Assembly (NCBI RefSeq): GCF_001046895.1
Contig: NZ_CAQI01000034.1
Coordinates: 1 to 36,537 of the forward strand
Direction: 5' to 3'
Length of the DNA stretch: 36,537 nt
Source of the DNA: Pseudarthrobacter siccitolerans
GTDB taxonomy: Bacteria; Actinomycetota; Actinomycetes; Actinomycetales; Micrococcaceae
Shown here: positions 15,689-24,512 of the stretch, one piece after another
Position numbering within the stretch: position 1 is the stretch's first letter
Layout: every line of letters starts with the position of its first letter
Program-made: the position numbers and the translations under genes
Notes under the pieces: model-generated
Database searches by the model: none
Told to the model about the DNA's origin: nothing
Seen by the model: only the letters and a program-made list of their open reading frames with translations

Positions 15689-16351
15689 CTAGTCCTGTCG
15701 GATCGATCGGATGTGGTCCAGGACCTGGCCGTCAGTCAGGCCAGTGAGTTCCTGGATCGGTTCGGACGGGGCGTCGACGACGCCATGCCCCACTGCCCAG
15801 CCCTGGCCGCTGCGCTTGACCAGAAGTTGCTTCGTGGCACCGTCCTGCAGCAACCGGATGGTGGCCCCGCCGGTCGGATTGTCTTCGAGGTGCTTGCGCA
15901 CAATGAAGAAGTTGGCTTCCGCCGGCGTGGAATCGGGGCGCTGGGCCATCGCAAACCAGCTGAGGTAGGCGCGGGGCTGCAGCAGAATCCGGTACTCGGC
16001 AGATTCTATGGAGAGGACATTGTCCACTGAGTCCGCCGTCAGGAGATTCACCTGGACCCGCTTGGTTGCCTCGGTCAGGGCATGGGTGACGGCAGCGACC
16101 GGGCCGGCGACTGAAAGTTCACCGCCCGGTCCAACCGCGGCGGCGCCCCGGGCCACCAGGGAGGAAGCACCGGCGGAGAGCAGGGATGCGTCGTCCAGTT
16201 CATCCTGAAGCCGAAGCGCTGCGGCCGAGGCCTCCGACGCCGGGCCGCGCTTCAAGTTCAGGAGCACCAGGAGTTCGGCGAAGCCGAAACCGATCGCATC
16301 CGGGTAACCCTGGCCGGACGTCGAGGACGGGGCTGTCGTTGTTTCAGTCAC
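15689..16351 (-). CDS. Unrecognised 220-aa soluble protein, second gene of the WXG cassette
   Basis: 220 aa. GTG start at 16351 with a strong GAGGAG about 8 bases upstream. The preceding WXG gene ends 19 bases before. No signal peptide or membrane segment is seen. The mixed hydrophobic pattern (FGFAELLVLLNLKRGP, LLSAGASSLVARGAA, RILLQPRAYLSWF) loosely resembles EspG-type chaperones of ESX secretion substrates, but length and motifs do not settle it. If that is right, it would carry the WXG protein to a secretion machine encoded elsewhere. Confidence 0.6.
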   Translation of the reverse strand: MTETTTAPSSTSGQGYPDAIGFGFAELLVLLNLKRGPASEASAAALRLQDELDDASLLSAGASSLVARGAAAVGPGGELSVAGPVAAVTHALTEATKRVQVNLLTADSVDNVLSIESAEYRILLQPRAYLSWFAMAQRPDSTPAEANFFIVRKHLEDNPTGGATIRLLQDGATKQLLVKRSGQGWAVGHGVVDAPSEPIQELTGLTDGQVLDHIRSIRQD

Positions 16352-16370
16352 TGGTTGTTCTCCTCAGTTC

Positions 16371-17330
16371 TCAGAAGCCAAAAAAGTCACCGACGGCGTC
16401 GACTCCGTCGCTGATGGCGCCGCCAACGGCTTCCGCTCCATCGGCGATCTTATCCCCGACGTAGTTCACGGAATCGTGGATAACGGGGACGTTGTCGTAG
16501 AGGGCCAGTGCGCCGCTGGCCACCATGCAGGCCGTACCAGCGGGCGGGGGCAGGAACGAACCGGCACCGAGCAGCGCCTTGGTGGTGGAGTAGGCAGCCG
16601 AGCCGTAGTCCCCCTCCTGGAAATTGTTGAATGCGTCCAGGGTGTCCAGGCCTACGCCCAGAACTCCCAGGCCCTTGCTGAAGCCGTCAATGTACTTGAA
16701 TGCGTTGGACCCCTCGGCGAGGTTCAGCACTTCATGGAATTTGCCTTCAAACAGGTTGTTGGACAGGTTGAAGAATTTGCTGAACTCATTGGAGTTCTGG
16801 AAAGCCCGCCAGGCCGCGGGATCCAGGAAGTCGCCGATACGGGATTTATGCAGCATGGCACCGAGGTCGAAAAGGCCAGCGCGCAGGTTGGGGAACGCCT
16901 TGGTGAGGCCGTAGATGTCCCAGCCATCGCGGAATGGGGAGTCAGGATCGGCAAGCCAGTCCGGGCCCCAGGGGTTATTGCTGCCCTGTCCGGGGACGGG
17001 GCCATGCCCTCCGGGGCCTGCCTCTACGCCGGGGCCGGTTCCACCGGAACCCGTGCCGGCGTTACTCGCCTTTTCCTGCTGGTTCGCGTTCTCCAGGAGC
17101 TTTTTCGACTCCTGCTGCAGCGCAAAGGCAGCCTGCTGGAGCATCGCCCGGTGGCTGCCGTTCCATTCGGAGCGGAACGCCACGGCGTCCTGGCCCTTCC
17201 ACGACGTTGTGCTGTTGATATGGCTTGTCAGCTGCGTGGACTGCTGCAGCAGCTGATCGGCCGTCTTACCGAACTGCTTCGCCAGCGTCCGCAACTCGGC
17301 AACGTCCGCGCCCCACAAATTTCCTGCCAC
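16371..17330 (-). CDS. WXG100-domain protein with long C-terminal region (T7SS substrate candidate)
   Basis: 319 aa from GTG at 17330, six bases after a GGGGGGA ribosome-binding site. A TTG two codons upstream is closer than the site allows. Residues 1-90 are a WXG100 helical hairpin: a helix, then the turn Trp44-Lys-Gly (SWKGQDAVAF), then a long second helix. A Gly/Pro/Asn-rich linker (about 95-125) is followed by a 190-residue region with Gly-rich hydrophobic stretches (LGVLGVGLDTLDAF) and an amphipathic end (AISDGVDAVGDFFGF). That layout fits WXG-led polymorphic toxins or effectors exported by type VII systems. No known toxin domain is recognised. It looks visibly less GC-rich than its neighbours. 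Confidence 0.75.
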   Translation of the reverse strand: MAGNLWGADVAELRTLAKQFGKTADQLLQQSTQLTSHINSTTSWKGQDAVAFRSEWNGSHRAMLQQAAFALQQESKKLLENANQQEKASNAGTGSGGTGPGVEAGPGGHGPVPGQGSNNPWGPDWLADPDSPFRDGWDIYGLTKAFPNLRAGLFDLGAMLHKSRIGDFLDPAAWRAFQNSNEFSKFFNLSNNLFEGKFHEVLNLAEGSNAFKYIDGFSKGLGVLGVGLDTLDAFNNFQEGDYGSAAYSTTKALLGAGSFLPPPAGTACMVASGALALYDNVPVIHDSVNYVGDKIADGAEAVGGAISDGVDAVGDFFGF

Positions 17331-17404
17331 CGGCAATCCCCCCGATAATCGACCAGCCGTCTTTCAAGCTGAACCCAGCTCAGCCTACTGGCAACCTGCA
17401 GCGG

Positions 17405-17433
17405 CCGCGATGGGGTGTCCTCCCCATGCGCGG
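17405..17433 (-). terminator. Hairpin terminator of the thyA-folA unit
   Basis: On the minus strand CCGCG-c-ATGGGG pairs with CCCCAT-CGCGG around a 6-base loop: 11 pairs with one bulged base. It lies 10 bases after the stop of the 72-aa membrane protein and separates the folate genes from the WXG cassette. An inverted repeat, GCTGA-N7-TCAGC at 17368-17384, follows in the likely promoter of the cassette. Confidence 0.65.
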
Positions 17434-17442
17434 CACAAGGTC

Positions 17443-17661
17443 CTAACTGCGCTCGGAATCCTCCAGCACCGCTGCCTTGCGCGCCCGCAGCGCGAAGAAG
17501 GCGCCGAAGGCGAAGACCTGCGTCACCACCACCAGCACGATGGCCCCGGCGATCTTGTTGCCGCCCAGGATCATGGTGAATCCTACGATTGCGGACAGCA
17601 GCGCCAGCAGGGGGAGCAGCATGTAGCCCAGCACAAAGAGGGTTTCGGGTTTCTTTAACAT
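17443..17661 (-). CDS. Small two-helix membrane protein
   Basis: 72 aa. Two hydrophobic segments (about 8-30 and 36-58) are followed by a basic then acidic tail (RARKAAVLEDSERS). It starts 2 bases after the folA stop and is probably co-translated with thyA and folA. No family recognised. Its position as the last gene of the folate unit, ended by a terminator, suggests it belongs to that transcript, but no functional link can be argued. Confidence 0.65.
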   Translation of the reverse strand: MLKKPETLFVLGYMLLPLLALLSAIVGFTMILGGNKIAGAIVLVVVTQVFAFGAFFALRARKAAVLEDSERS

Positions 17662-17663
17662 TC

Positions 17664-18248
17664 CTAGCCCTCAGTCCGTGACCATTTGGTGAATCGGTAG
17701 CGTGTGCCGTTGGCGGCCGTCAGCCAGCCGTCCGGCGGGACGGAGGCGGAAGCCTCCCACCCGGTGCCGAGCTCGGGGGCGAAAGTGTCGCCGTCGGCCT
17801 CGACGTCGATGGTGGTGACCACCGCGACGTTCGCGAGTTCGGTGGACTGGCGGAAAATCTCCCCGCCGCCCAAAATCCAGACGGTTTCGCCGCCGTCGAC
17901 GAACTGGGACTCAAGCAGCGCGTCATCAAGTGAAGGAACCACGACGGCGCCCTCCGCCTCGGGCGTGTCGGCCCAGCTTTTCTGCCGGGTGATCACGATG
18001 TTGGTGCGGCCGGGCAGCGGACGGAACTTGTCCGGGAAGGAAAGCCACGTCTTGCGGCCCATCACCACCGGGTGGCCCATGGTGAGGCGGTTGAAGTGTT
18101 TCAGGTCTTCAGGCAGGTGCCAGGGCATGTCGCCGTCCTTGCCGATGACGCCGTCGGGCGTCTGCGCCCATACCAGGCCCACACCGGTCACCGAGGCGGC
18201 CAGCTCTTCGGTAAAGGATTGCGGATCGGTGGAGTTCTCCGTGCTCAT
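17664..18248 (-). CDS. folA: Dihydrofolate reductase
   Basis: 194 aa cytosolic enzyme reducing dihydrofolate to tetrahydrofolate with [25 protein letters not shown] and LPEDLKHF carry the Met20 loop and the catalytic acid Asp48 (equivalent of Asp27 in E. coli). [10 protein letters not shown] and WILGGGEIF are the cofactor-binding motifs. The N-terminal 20 residues are an extension before the first strand. The ATG overlaps the thyA stop by four bases (18245-18248), so the pair is translationally coupled. This is the standard target of trimethoprim-type inhibitors. Confidence 0.96.
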   Translation of the reverse strand: MSTENSTDPQSFTEELAASVTGVGLVWAQTPDGVIGKDGDMPWHLPEDLKHFNRLTMGHPVVMGRKTWLSFPDKFRPLPGRTNIVITRQKSWADTPEAEGAVVVPSLDDALLESQFVDGGETVWILGGGEIFRQSTELANVAVVTTIDVEADGDTFAPELGTGWEASASVPPDGWLTAANGTRYRFTKWSRTEG

Positions 18249-19048
18249 ACTGCGATCGGAGCCTTGATCGTGGGGTGGTGCTGGTAGCCCACCACTTCGA
18301 AGTCCTCCAGCGTGTAGTCGAAAATCGAAGCCGGCTTACGGTTGATCTTCAGCTGCGGGTATTCGTACGGCTCCCGCTCCAGTTGCTTGAGGACCTGGTC
18401 CATGTGGTTCTCGTAAATGTGCACGTCTCCGCCGGTCCAGACGAATTCACCCGGCTCCAGCCCAACCTGCTGGGCAACCATGCAGGTGAGCAGCGCATAG
18501 GAGGCGATGTTGAATGGAACACCCAGGAACATGTCCGCGGAGCGCTGGTACAGCTGGCAGGACAGTTTGCCGTCCGCCACGTAGAACTGGAAGAACGCGT
18601 GGCAGGGTGGCAGGGCCATGTCGTGCAGTTCGGATACGTTCCAGGCAGAAACAATGTGGCGGCGGGAATCCGGGTTGGACTTCAGGTTCTCCACCAGCTC
18701 CGCGATCTGGTCGATGTGCCCGCCGTCGGGGGTGGGCCAGCTGCGCCACTGGACACCGTAAACAGGGCCGAGGTCGCCGTCGGCGTCGGCCCATTCGTTC
18801 CAGATGGTGACGCCCTGGTCCTGCATCCACTTGATGTTCGTCTCGCCCCGCAGGAACCACAAAAGCTCCACCGCCACGGACTTGAAGTGGACCCGCTTGG
18901 TAGTGATCAGCGGGAAGCTTTTCGAGAGGTCAAAACGCATTTGGCGCCCGAAAACGCTGGTTGTTCCGGTCCCGGTCCGGTCCGATTTGTGCGTGCCGGA
19001 AGCCAGGACTTCGCGCAGGAGGTCTTCATAAGGCGTTGGGATGCTCAC
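18245..19048 (-). CDS. thyA: Thymidylate synthase ThyA
   Basis: 267 aa. It methylates dUMP to dTMP using methylene-tetrahydrofolate, giving dihydrofolate, which the overlapping folA product recycles. The catalytic Cys149 is in [11 protein letters not shown]; the phosphate-binding SRRH and [22 protein letters not shown] and FDYTLEDF are all present. Length and order are those of ThyA, not ThyX. The start is GTG 19048, six bases after a TAGACT box, so the message is probably leaderless. The Nudix gene upstream ends 45 bases before. Confidence 0.97.
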   Translation of the reverse strand: MSIPTPYEDLLREVLASGTHKSDRTGTGTTSVFGRQMRFDLSKSFPLITTKRVHFKSVAVELLWFLRGETNIKWMQDQGVTIWNEWADADGDLGPVYGVQWRSWPTPDGGHIDQIAELVENLKSNPDSRRHIVSAWNVSELHDMALPPCHAFFQFYVADGKLSCQLYQRSADMFLGVPFNIASYALLTCMVAQQVGLEPGEFVWTGGDVHIYENHMDQVLKQLEREPYEYPQLKINRKPASIFDYTLEDFEVVGYQHHPTIKAPIAV

Positions 19049-19060
19049 GCCACAAGTCTA
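19049..19060 (-). promoter_or_regulatory. TANNNT -10 placed for a leaderless thyA transcript
   Basis: On the minus strand TAGACT (19060-19055) is followed by 6 bases and then the GTG start of thyA. This repeats the arrangement before asd. No Shine-Dalgarno is visible between. Confidence 0.55.
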
Positions 19061-19093
19061 CTTTGGATGATCCAGGGAACAGCCCAGGCAGCG

Positions 19094-20062
19094 CTAGTCG
19101 TCGAAGGGCTTGAACTGCTCCACGGCCACGATCCTGTTTTTCGCGCCCGGGGCCACATGGCACACCACGAGTTCGCCGGGGGACAGGTATGGCTCCTCCG
19201 CCGGCAGGAGTGCGGCCAGGTGCCGGGGCATGTGCTGGGCCAGCTGCCCGAATACAGTGGGCAGCGCCGGGCGGTGGGTGCACACAACCACCGGCCGCTG
19301 CTTATCAAACAGCCCCTCAACCACTGCCGCGGTCTTCTTCGGATTCCGCTCATGCCGGTGTTCGGTCAGGGCTTCCGAGAGTTTTACCTTGGCCCCGGCG
19401 GCCTTCGCGTAGGGTGCCACCGTGGCAACGCACCGGAGCCACGGGCTGGTGACCACCCGGGGCGGTTTCCACGCCTGAAGCAGCCGGCCCACAGCCTTCG
19501 CCTGGCGGGTTCCCGTGGCCGCGAGCGGCCGTTCCCCTTCGGCCTTGGACCAGGACGAGCGGGGCTTCGCCTTGGCATGGCGGAGCACCAGGAGCGGCCA
19601 GGTGTTCAGTTCGCCGCGGTCATGGGCGTCCTGCAGGTATTCCAGGGGCGCTACGTCGGACGGGTTGGACAGCAGCCGGGCGGCCTTGTCGGGGGCGCAC
19701 CACATCACGCTGTCCACTTCCTTGCCGTCGGGCACCAACTTGTCACCGTTGACCCTGACGGCCCAGTAGTACACCACCTTCAGGCCTGAAGCCACGTGGT
19801 AGTGGATCGGGGGCAACGGAATGCCCAGCGCGCCGGTCAGCCCAATTTCCTCCGACACCTCGCGGACGGCGCACTCAGGGATGGTTTCGCCGTCGTCAAT
19901 CTTTCCCTTGGGCCAGGACCAGTCGTCATAGCGGGGCCGGTGGATCAGCAGGACCTCAAGCTGGTCCTTGTTCAGACGCCAGGGCAGCGCGCCGGCAGCC
20001 GTGACGGCTACCGGTTCGCCTGGGTGGTCTGTCTGGTCTGCTACGAGTGCGTCGCTGGACAA
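19094..20062 (-). CDS. Nudix hydrolase fused to a histidine phosphatase (MutT1-like)
   Basis: 322 aa two-domain protein. An N-terminal Nudix box at residues 53-75 (GKIDDGE...REVSEEIGL) fits GX5EX7REUXEEXGU in full. A C-terminal histidine-phosphatase domain begins at LRHAKAK (Arg161-His162) with the second His in VVVCTHRPALP. Mycobacterial MutT1 has the same fusion and the same neighbour, ppk; there the protein removes 8-oxo-dGTP and related nucleotides and acts on dinucleoside polyphosphates. The TTG at 20062 follows AAGGG by about 9 bases, 11 bases after the ppk stop. A nucleotide-sanitising role is inferred. Confidence 0.9.
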   Translation of the reverse strand: MSSDALVADQTDHPGEPVAVTAAGALPWRLNKDQLEVLLIHRPRYDDWSWPKGKIDDGETIPECAVREVSEEIGLTGALGIPLPPIHYHVASGLKVVYYWAVRVNGDKLVPDGKEVDSVMWCAPDKAARLLSNPSDVAPLEYLQDAHDRGELNTWPLLVLRHAKAKPRSSWSKAEGERPLAATGTRQAKAVGRLLQAWKPPRVVTSPWLRCVATVAPYAKAAGAKVKLSEALTEHRHERNPKKTAAVVEGLFDKQRPVVVCTHRPALPTVFGQLAQHMPRHLAALLPAEEPYLSPGELVVCHVAPGAKNRIVAVEQFKPFDD

Positions 20063-20073
20063 AACCGCGGCCC

Positions 20074-22323
20074 TTACCGTCGGCTCAGGCTGCGTTGCCG
20101 TGGCCGTGATGCCAGCAGGAAGGACTGCACATCCTCAAGCGGACGGCCGTCGTCCGCCAGGTGATGGCGCGACCACCTGCCCTCGTTGTCCAGGTGCCAG
20201 CTGGCGGTCTCGGGCGCCATGTACCTGGCCATCAGGTCCAGGACATACTGGATGTCGTCGGCACTGGCCAGCTGCACCAGGGCCTCCACCCTGCGGTCCA
20301 GGTTGCGGTGCATCATGTCCGCCGAGCCGATGTACACTACCGGGTCCCCGCCGTTGGCGAAGGCAAACACGCGGGAGTGCTCCAGGAACCGGCCCAGGAC
20401 GGAGCGGACGGTGATGTTGTCGCTGAGCCCCGGCACACCCGGGCGCAGCGAGCAGATGCCGCGCACCACCACGTCCACTTTCACGCCCGCCTGCGACGCC
20501 CGGTACAGCGAGTCGATGATGGCCTCGTCCACCATGGAGTTGACCTTGATCTGGACCCGGCCCGGGAGCCCGGCCCGGGCGTTGCGGATCTCCGTCTCAA
20601 TCCTGTCGATCAGGCCGGAGCGTACCGAACGCGGGGCCACCAGGAGGCGCTTGAACGTTGACTTGGGTGCATAGCCTGAGAGCTGGTTGAACAGCTTGGA
20701 CAGGTCCTCGCCCACCTGGTCGTTGGCGGTGAGGAGGCCGAGGTCCTCGTAGTAACGGGCAGTCCGGGGGTGGTAGTTGCCGGTCCCGATGTGGCAGTAA
20801 CGGCGCAGCCCGTCCACTTCCTGGCGCACTACCAGCGAGAGCTTGCAGTGCGTTTTCAGGCCCACGATGCCGTACACCACATGCACGCCGGCCTGCTCCA
20901 GCTTGCGGGCCCAGGAGATGTTCGCCTGTTCATCAAACCGGGCCTTGATCTCCACAAGGGCAAGGACCTGCTTGCCGGCCTCGGCCGCATCGATCAGGGC
21001 GTCCACAATGGGCGAGTCGCCCGAGGTGCGGTACAGGGTCTGTTTGATGGCCTGCACCTTGGGGTCCGCTGCCGCCTGTTCCAGGAACGCCTGCACGGAG
21101 GTGGAGAACGAGTCGTACGGGTGGTGGAGCAGGATGTCCCGGCGGCGCATGGCCGCGAAAACGTTCGCCGCCTTGGACGTCTCGGACTCGTTGAGATACC
21201 GGGACGTGTGCGGCACATGCTTGGGGTAGTGCAGGTCCGCACGGTCAATGCCCGCAATGACCGACAGGCCGCGAAGGTCCAGCGGCGCGGGGACCGAGTA
21301 GACCTCTGATTCCTCGACCCCCAGTTCGCGGATCAGCAGCGCCCGGATGTTGGGGTTGATGTCGTTGGTGACCTCAAGGCGTACCGGAGGGCCGAAGCGG
21401 CGGCGCAGGAGTTCCTTCTCCAGCGCCTGCAGCAGGTTCTCGGCGTCGTCCTCTTCAACCTCCACGTCCTCGTTCCGGGTCACCCGGAAGGTGTGGTGCT
21501 CCAGGACTTCCATGCCGGCGAACAGCTTGTCCAGGTGGACGGCGATGACTTCCTCCAGCGCGATGAAGCGGGCCACCCGGCCGGCCACCGCACCGGCACG
21601 CGGGCCGTCAATGGAGATGAGCCGCGGCAGCTGGTCCGGGACCTTGACGCGGGCGAAGAGCTCTTTGTCGCTCACCGGGTTCCGGACCACCACGGCCAGG
21701 TTCAGTGAAAGGCCGGAAATGTAGGGGAACGGGTGCGCCGGGTCCACCGCCAGGGGCGTCAGGATGGGGAACACCTTTTCGGCGAACATTTGGCTGAGCT
21801 GCTGCTTGGCGGCGTCATCGAGTTCATCCCAGTGCATGAGGTGGATGTGCTCATAGGCCAGGGCCGGGCGGATCTGGTCCGCGAAGACCTGGGCGTGGCG
21901 CTGCTGGAGCCGGTGCGCTTCCTCGCCGATTTTTTCCAGCACCTCCACCGGGCTCAGCCCGGCGGGGGAGGGGACGGCCAGTCCCGTGGCGATGCGCCGC
22001 TTCAGGCCTGCCACGCGGACCATAAAGAACTCGTCCAGGTTGGACGCAAAGATGGACAGGAAGCTGACGCGTTCCAGCAGGTGCAGGGTGGGGTCCTCGG
22101 CGAGCTCCAGGACCCGGGAGTTGAAGCTGAGCCAGCTCAGTTCACGGTCAAGGAAACGGTCCGGCCGGATATCCCCTTCGGGCTCAAGGTTGGGCGCGAA
22201 GTCCGGAATATCTATCCGGTCCTGTGTGGCCCGCGACGCCGGAACCTCCGAGGAGCCGAAGCGCGCGCGCACCGGGACTGGAGCCTCTTGGGACGTGGCT
22301 GCTCCGGAAGGTTCCGGGTTCAT
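20074..22323 (-). CDS. ppk: Polyphosphate kinase PPK1
   Basis: 749 aa peripheral membrane/cytosolic enzyme. It polymerises the terminal phosphate of ATP into polyphosphate and runs in reverse. The start at 22323 has AAAGGAGATGCC before it; a longer frame runs upstream but lacks such a site. Conserved blocks are seen: [23 protein letters not shown], then the autophosphorylated histidine His492 in [12 protein letters not shown] and [21 protein letters not shown], and the C-terminal [13 protein letters not shown]. The first 50 residues are an unstructured extension. Co-directional with mshD upstream and the MutT1-like gene 11 bases downstream. Confidence 0.97.
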   Translation of the reverse strand: MNPEPSGAATSQEAPVPVRARFGSSEVPASRATQDRIDIPDFAPNLEPEGDIRPDRFLDRELSWLSFNSRVLELAEDPTLHLLERVSFLSIFASNLDEFFMVRVAGLKRRIATGLAVPSPAGLSPVEVLEKIGEEAHRLQQRHAQVFADQIRPALAYEHIHLMHWDELDDAAKQQLSQMFAEKVFPILTPLAVDPAHPFPYISGLSLNLAVVVRNPVSDKELFARVKVPDQLPRLISIDGPRAGAVAGRVARFIALEEVIAVHLDKLFAGMEVLEHHTFRVTRNEDVEVEEDDAENLLQALEKELLRRRFGPPVRLEVTNDINPNIRALLIRELGVEESEVYSVPAPLDLRGLSVIAGIDRADLHYPKHVPHTSRYLNESETSKAANVFAAMRRRDILLHHPYDSFSTSVQAFLEQAAADPKVQAIKQTLYRTSGDSPIVDALIDAAEAGKQVLALVEIKARFDEQANISWARKLEQAGVHVVYGIVGLKTHCKLSLVVRQEVDGLRRYCHIGTGNYHPRTARYYEDLGLLTANDQVGEDLSKLFNQLSGYAPKSTFKRLLVAPRSVRSGLIDRIETEIRNARAGLPGRVQIKVNSMVDEAIIDSLYRASQAGVKVDVVVRGICSLRPGVPGLSDNITVRSVLGRFLEHSRVFAFANGGDPVVYIGSADMMHRNLDRRVEALVQLASADDIQYVLDLMARYMAPETASWHLDNEGRWSRHHLADDGRPLEDVQSFLLASRPRQRSLSRR

Positions 22324-22452
22324 GGCATCTCCTTTACCTGGCGCTTGATGCTGCCGTTTCCGGCCGGCGCGGTTCTGTTTCAACCTTACAAGCATTCAGT
22401 GGGCGGCGGCCCTTGATTTAGCCCCCGGGACCCCATGCGTCAGGTGACTGGA

Positions 22453-23421
22453 CTAACCCGCTGCCGGGCCGTACATCACGTCCATGTCCCAGCGGGAAAA
22501 GCCCAGGCGCCGGTAGAGGGCAACCGCCGGTGCGTTATCGGCGTCCACGTACAGCATGACGGCGTGCAGCCCCAGCGCCTGCAGGTGTTTGATGCCCGCC
22601 ACGGTCAGTGCCTTGCCCAAGCCTGATCCCTGCGCTTCCGGGGTTACGCCCACCACGTAGATCTCCCCGATGGCGGGGTGGGCGCCGTGGCGGGGGTGGA
22701 CCTTGGTCCAGTGATATCCCAGCAGCCGGCCGTCCCCAGCGACTGCCAGGAGGAAGCCTGCAGGGTCAAACCAGGGTTCGGCCATGCGGGCGTCCAGGTC
22801 CGCGCGGGTAAGGCTGCCCTGCTCCGGGTGGTGGGCGAAGGCGGCGCGGTTGGCCGCCAGCCAGGCGTCCTCATCCTGCCCCGGCACAAACGCCCGGATG
22901 GCTACCCCGTCCGGAAGGACGACGTCGGGAAGGTCAGCCGCCGCCGTCGTCATCCGCATCTTCCACAGCTCACGTACAGGCACGTAGCCGTAGCGGGCGG
23001 CAAGGTCAGCGGCCGCCTCATGGTTGCCGTGGGACCAGGCCATCAATCCGGTAAACCCCCGGCGGTCCTGAAGGGCGCCCACCAGGCGGTCCGCCACGCC
23101 CTGGTTGCGGTAACTGGGGTGCACCGCGATTTCCAGGACGCCGGTACCATCAGGCTCTTCCACCACCGCCGCGAACCCGGCAAGGTCCTGGCCGGAGGAA
23201 GGATCGGAGTCCTCGTCCGGGGCGTACAGGGCGAGGGTCAGCAGCTGGTGGCCGGTGGTATCCCCGGCACGCATGCTGATCAGCGTCTGCTCGGAGATGG
23301 ACGGGTTTCCGTCCGACTCTTCGGCCGCGGCCAGAAGGTCGCGGCAGTCCTTCAGGAGCTGCTCGTCGACCCCGCCTTGGACTGCATGGACGGGCCACTT
23401 CTCAGGGTGCGCTGGAGTCAT
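22453..23421 (-). CDS. mshD: Mycothiol synthase MshD
   Basis: 322 aa made of two GNAT acetyltransferase folds. It transfers acetyl from acetyl-CoA to Cys-GlcN-Ins, the last step of mycothiol, the major thiol of actinobacteria. The first half has VLEIAVHPSYRNQGVADRL; the second has EIYVVGVTPEAQGSGLGKAL, the active acetyl-CoA loop, and NAPAVALYRRLGF. Length fits the family. It lies 49 bases after the GlnR-like regulator, the order found in mycobacteria, and should be co-transcribed or share control with it. Confidence 0.95.
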   Translation of the reverse strand: MTPAHPEKWPVHAVQGGVDEQLLKDCRDLLAAAEESDGNPSISEQTLISMRAGDTTGHQLLTLALYAPDEDSDPSSGQDLAGFAAVVEEPDGTGVLEIAVHPSYRNQGVADRLVGALQDRRGFTGLMAWSHGNHEAAADLAARYGYVPVRELWKMRMTTAAADLPDVVLPDGVAIRAFVPGQDEDAWLAANRAAFAHHPEQGSLTRADLDARMAEPWFDPAGFLLAVAGDGRLLGYHWTKVHPRHGAHPAIGEIYVVGVTPEAQGSGLGKALTVAGIKHLQALGLHAVMLYVDADNAPAVALYRRLGFSRWDMDVMYGPAAG

Positions 23422-23470
23422 GAGGCAAGGCTATACGGGAAGGCCGGATACGGCCCGCAGCGGAGCCGGC

Positions 23471-24169
23471 TCAGGCTTCGGTCAGCTCGTCTTCCTGCTG
23501 CCGGACCAGGGTGAGTCGGTAACCGACGTTACGCACAGTGCTGATGAGGTTTTCATGGTCGGCGCCCAGCTTGGCCCGCAGGCGCCGGACGTGGACGTCC
23601 ACGGTGCGCGTGCCGCCGTAGTAGTCGTAGCCCCACACCTCGGTGAGAAGCTGCTGCCGCGTGAACACCCGTCCCGGGTGCTGCGCAAGGTACTTCAGGA
23701 GCTCGAATTCCTTGAAGGTCAGGTTCAGGGGCGCGCCGTTCACCCGGGCCGTATAGCTCGCTTCGTCGATGATGACGCCGGCAGCCCGGATTTCGGAGGG
23801 AGCATCCTCCTGCTCGGGGACTGCCCGGGCGACGGAGAGCCGGATGCGGGCCTCCACCTCGGCGGGGCCTGCTGACTCGAGCACGATGTCGTCAACGGCC
23901 CAGGCCGAGGAAACGGCGGCCATGCCGCCTTCAGTCAGGATCAGCACCAGGGGTGCGCTCAAGCCGGTGGCCTTGAGGAGCTGCGTGAGGGACCGGGCGC
24001 CCACGAGGTCCTTGCGTGCGTCGAGCAGCACGATGTCGCAGGGATCGGTCTCCAGCAGGGCCGTCGGCTCGGCGGGGAGGATGTGCACCCTGTGGTTCAG
24101 CAGTTCCAAGGCAGGCAGGATGTCCACCGAAGAACCGGTGCTGTTCGTCAATAACAGGATGTGCGACAT
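23471..24169 (-). CDS. GlnR-like orphan OmpR-family response regulator
   Basis: 232 aa: receiver domain (1-120) plus a winged-helix DNA-binding domain (130-225; [30 protein letters not shown]). Asp50 ([10 protein letters not shown]) is at the phosphoacceptor site, but the acidic pair near the N-terminus (here LLTNSTG) and the conserved Lys (here VLESAGPAE) are missing. The receiver therefore probably works without a kinase, as described for GlnR. No kinase gene is near. It precedes mshD as in Mycobacterium (Rv0818/Rv0819). The expected role is nitrogen-metabolism regulation, partly inferred from this order. Confidence 0.88.
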   Translation of the reverse strand: MSHILLLTNSTGSSVDILPALELLNHRVHILPAEPTALLETDPCDIVLLDARKDLVGARSLTQLLKATGLSAPLVLILTEGGMAAVSSAWAVDDIVLESAGPAEVEARIRLSVARAVPEQEDAPSEIRAAGVIIDEASYTARVNGAPLNLTFKEFELLKYLAQHPGRVFTRQQLLTEVWGYDYYGGTRTVDVHVRRLRAKLGADHENLISTVRNVGYRLTLVRQQEDELTEA

Positions 24170-24318
24170 TGTTCCTCCAAGGGCCGTCCGCGCATCGTTG
24201 GGCGACTGAACCGGATTTTCACCGGCCGGTACTGGCTCCCTGCCACGGTTTGGGGGCCACTGCGAACCGCAGTGATCCGGCGTTCCTCAGCAGGGAACTT
24301 AGCTGAGCCTCGAGTATA
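24170..24318 (-). promoter_or_regulatory. Promoter and potentially structured leader of the GlnR-like gene
   Basis: TATACT (24318-24313, minus) is a good -10; transcription would start near 24306, giving a 137-base leader. In it TTCC-N7-GGAA, a perfect CACTGCG-N3-CGCAGTG hairpin (24258-24274) and CCGG-N7-CCGG (24211-24225) could form. A GGAGG lies just before the ATG. The bases from 24319 to 24512, before the next plus-strand gene, hold nothing I can name. Whether the leader senses a ligand is unknown. Confidence 0.4.
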
Positions 24319-24512
24319 CCCGGCGGGCCTCAAAGTGGCATGGATTAGCCTCGGAGCAATGTACGTTTTGCGACATATGCCGTTCACATAGGGCAGGATT
24401 GGGGGCAGGGCTGAATTGCCCTGGCACTGAGGGCGGGCGCCGCCTTCCAACGTCAACGCAGGATGGGATGCAGCGCAGTGAGTGCACAGACTAGGCCCCG
24501 GCCGGGATCCGA

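Noticed and set aside
24181..24300. A standard cobalamin riboswitch in the regulator leader
   Set aside because: Only a short GGTGAAAATCC-like string fits; the conserved B12 box is not found in order on either strand.
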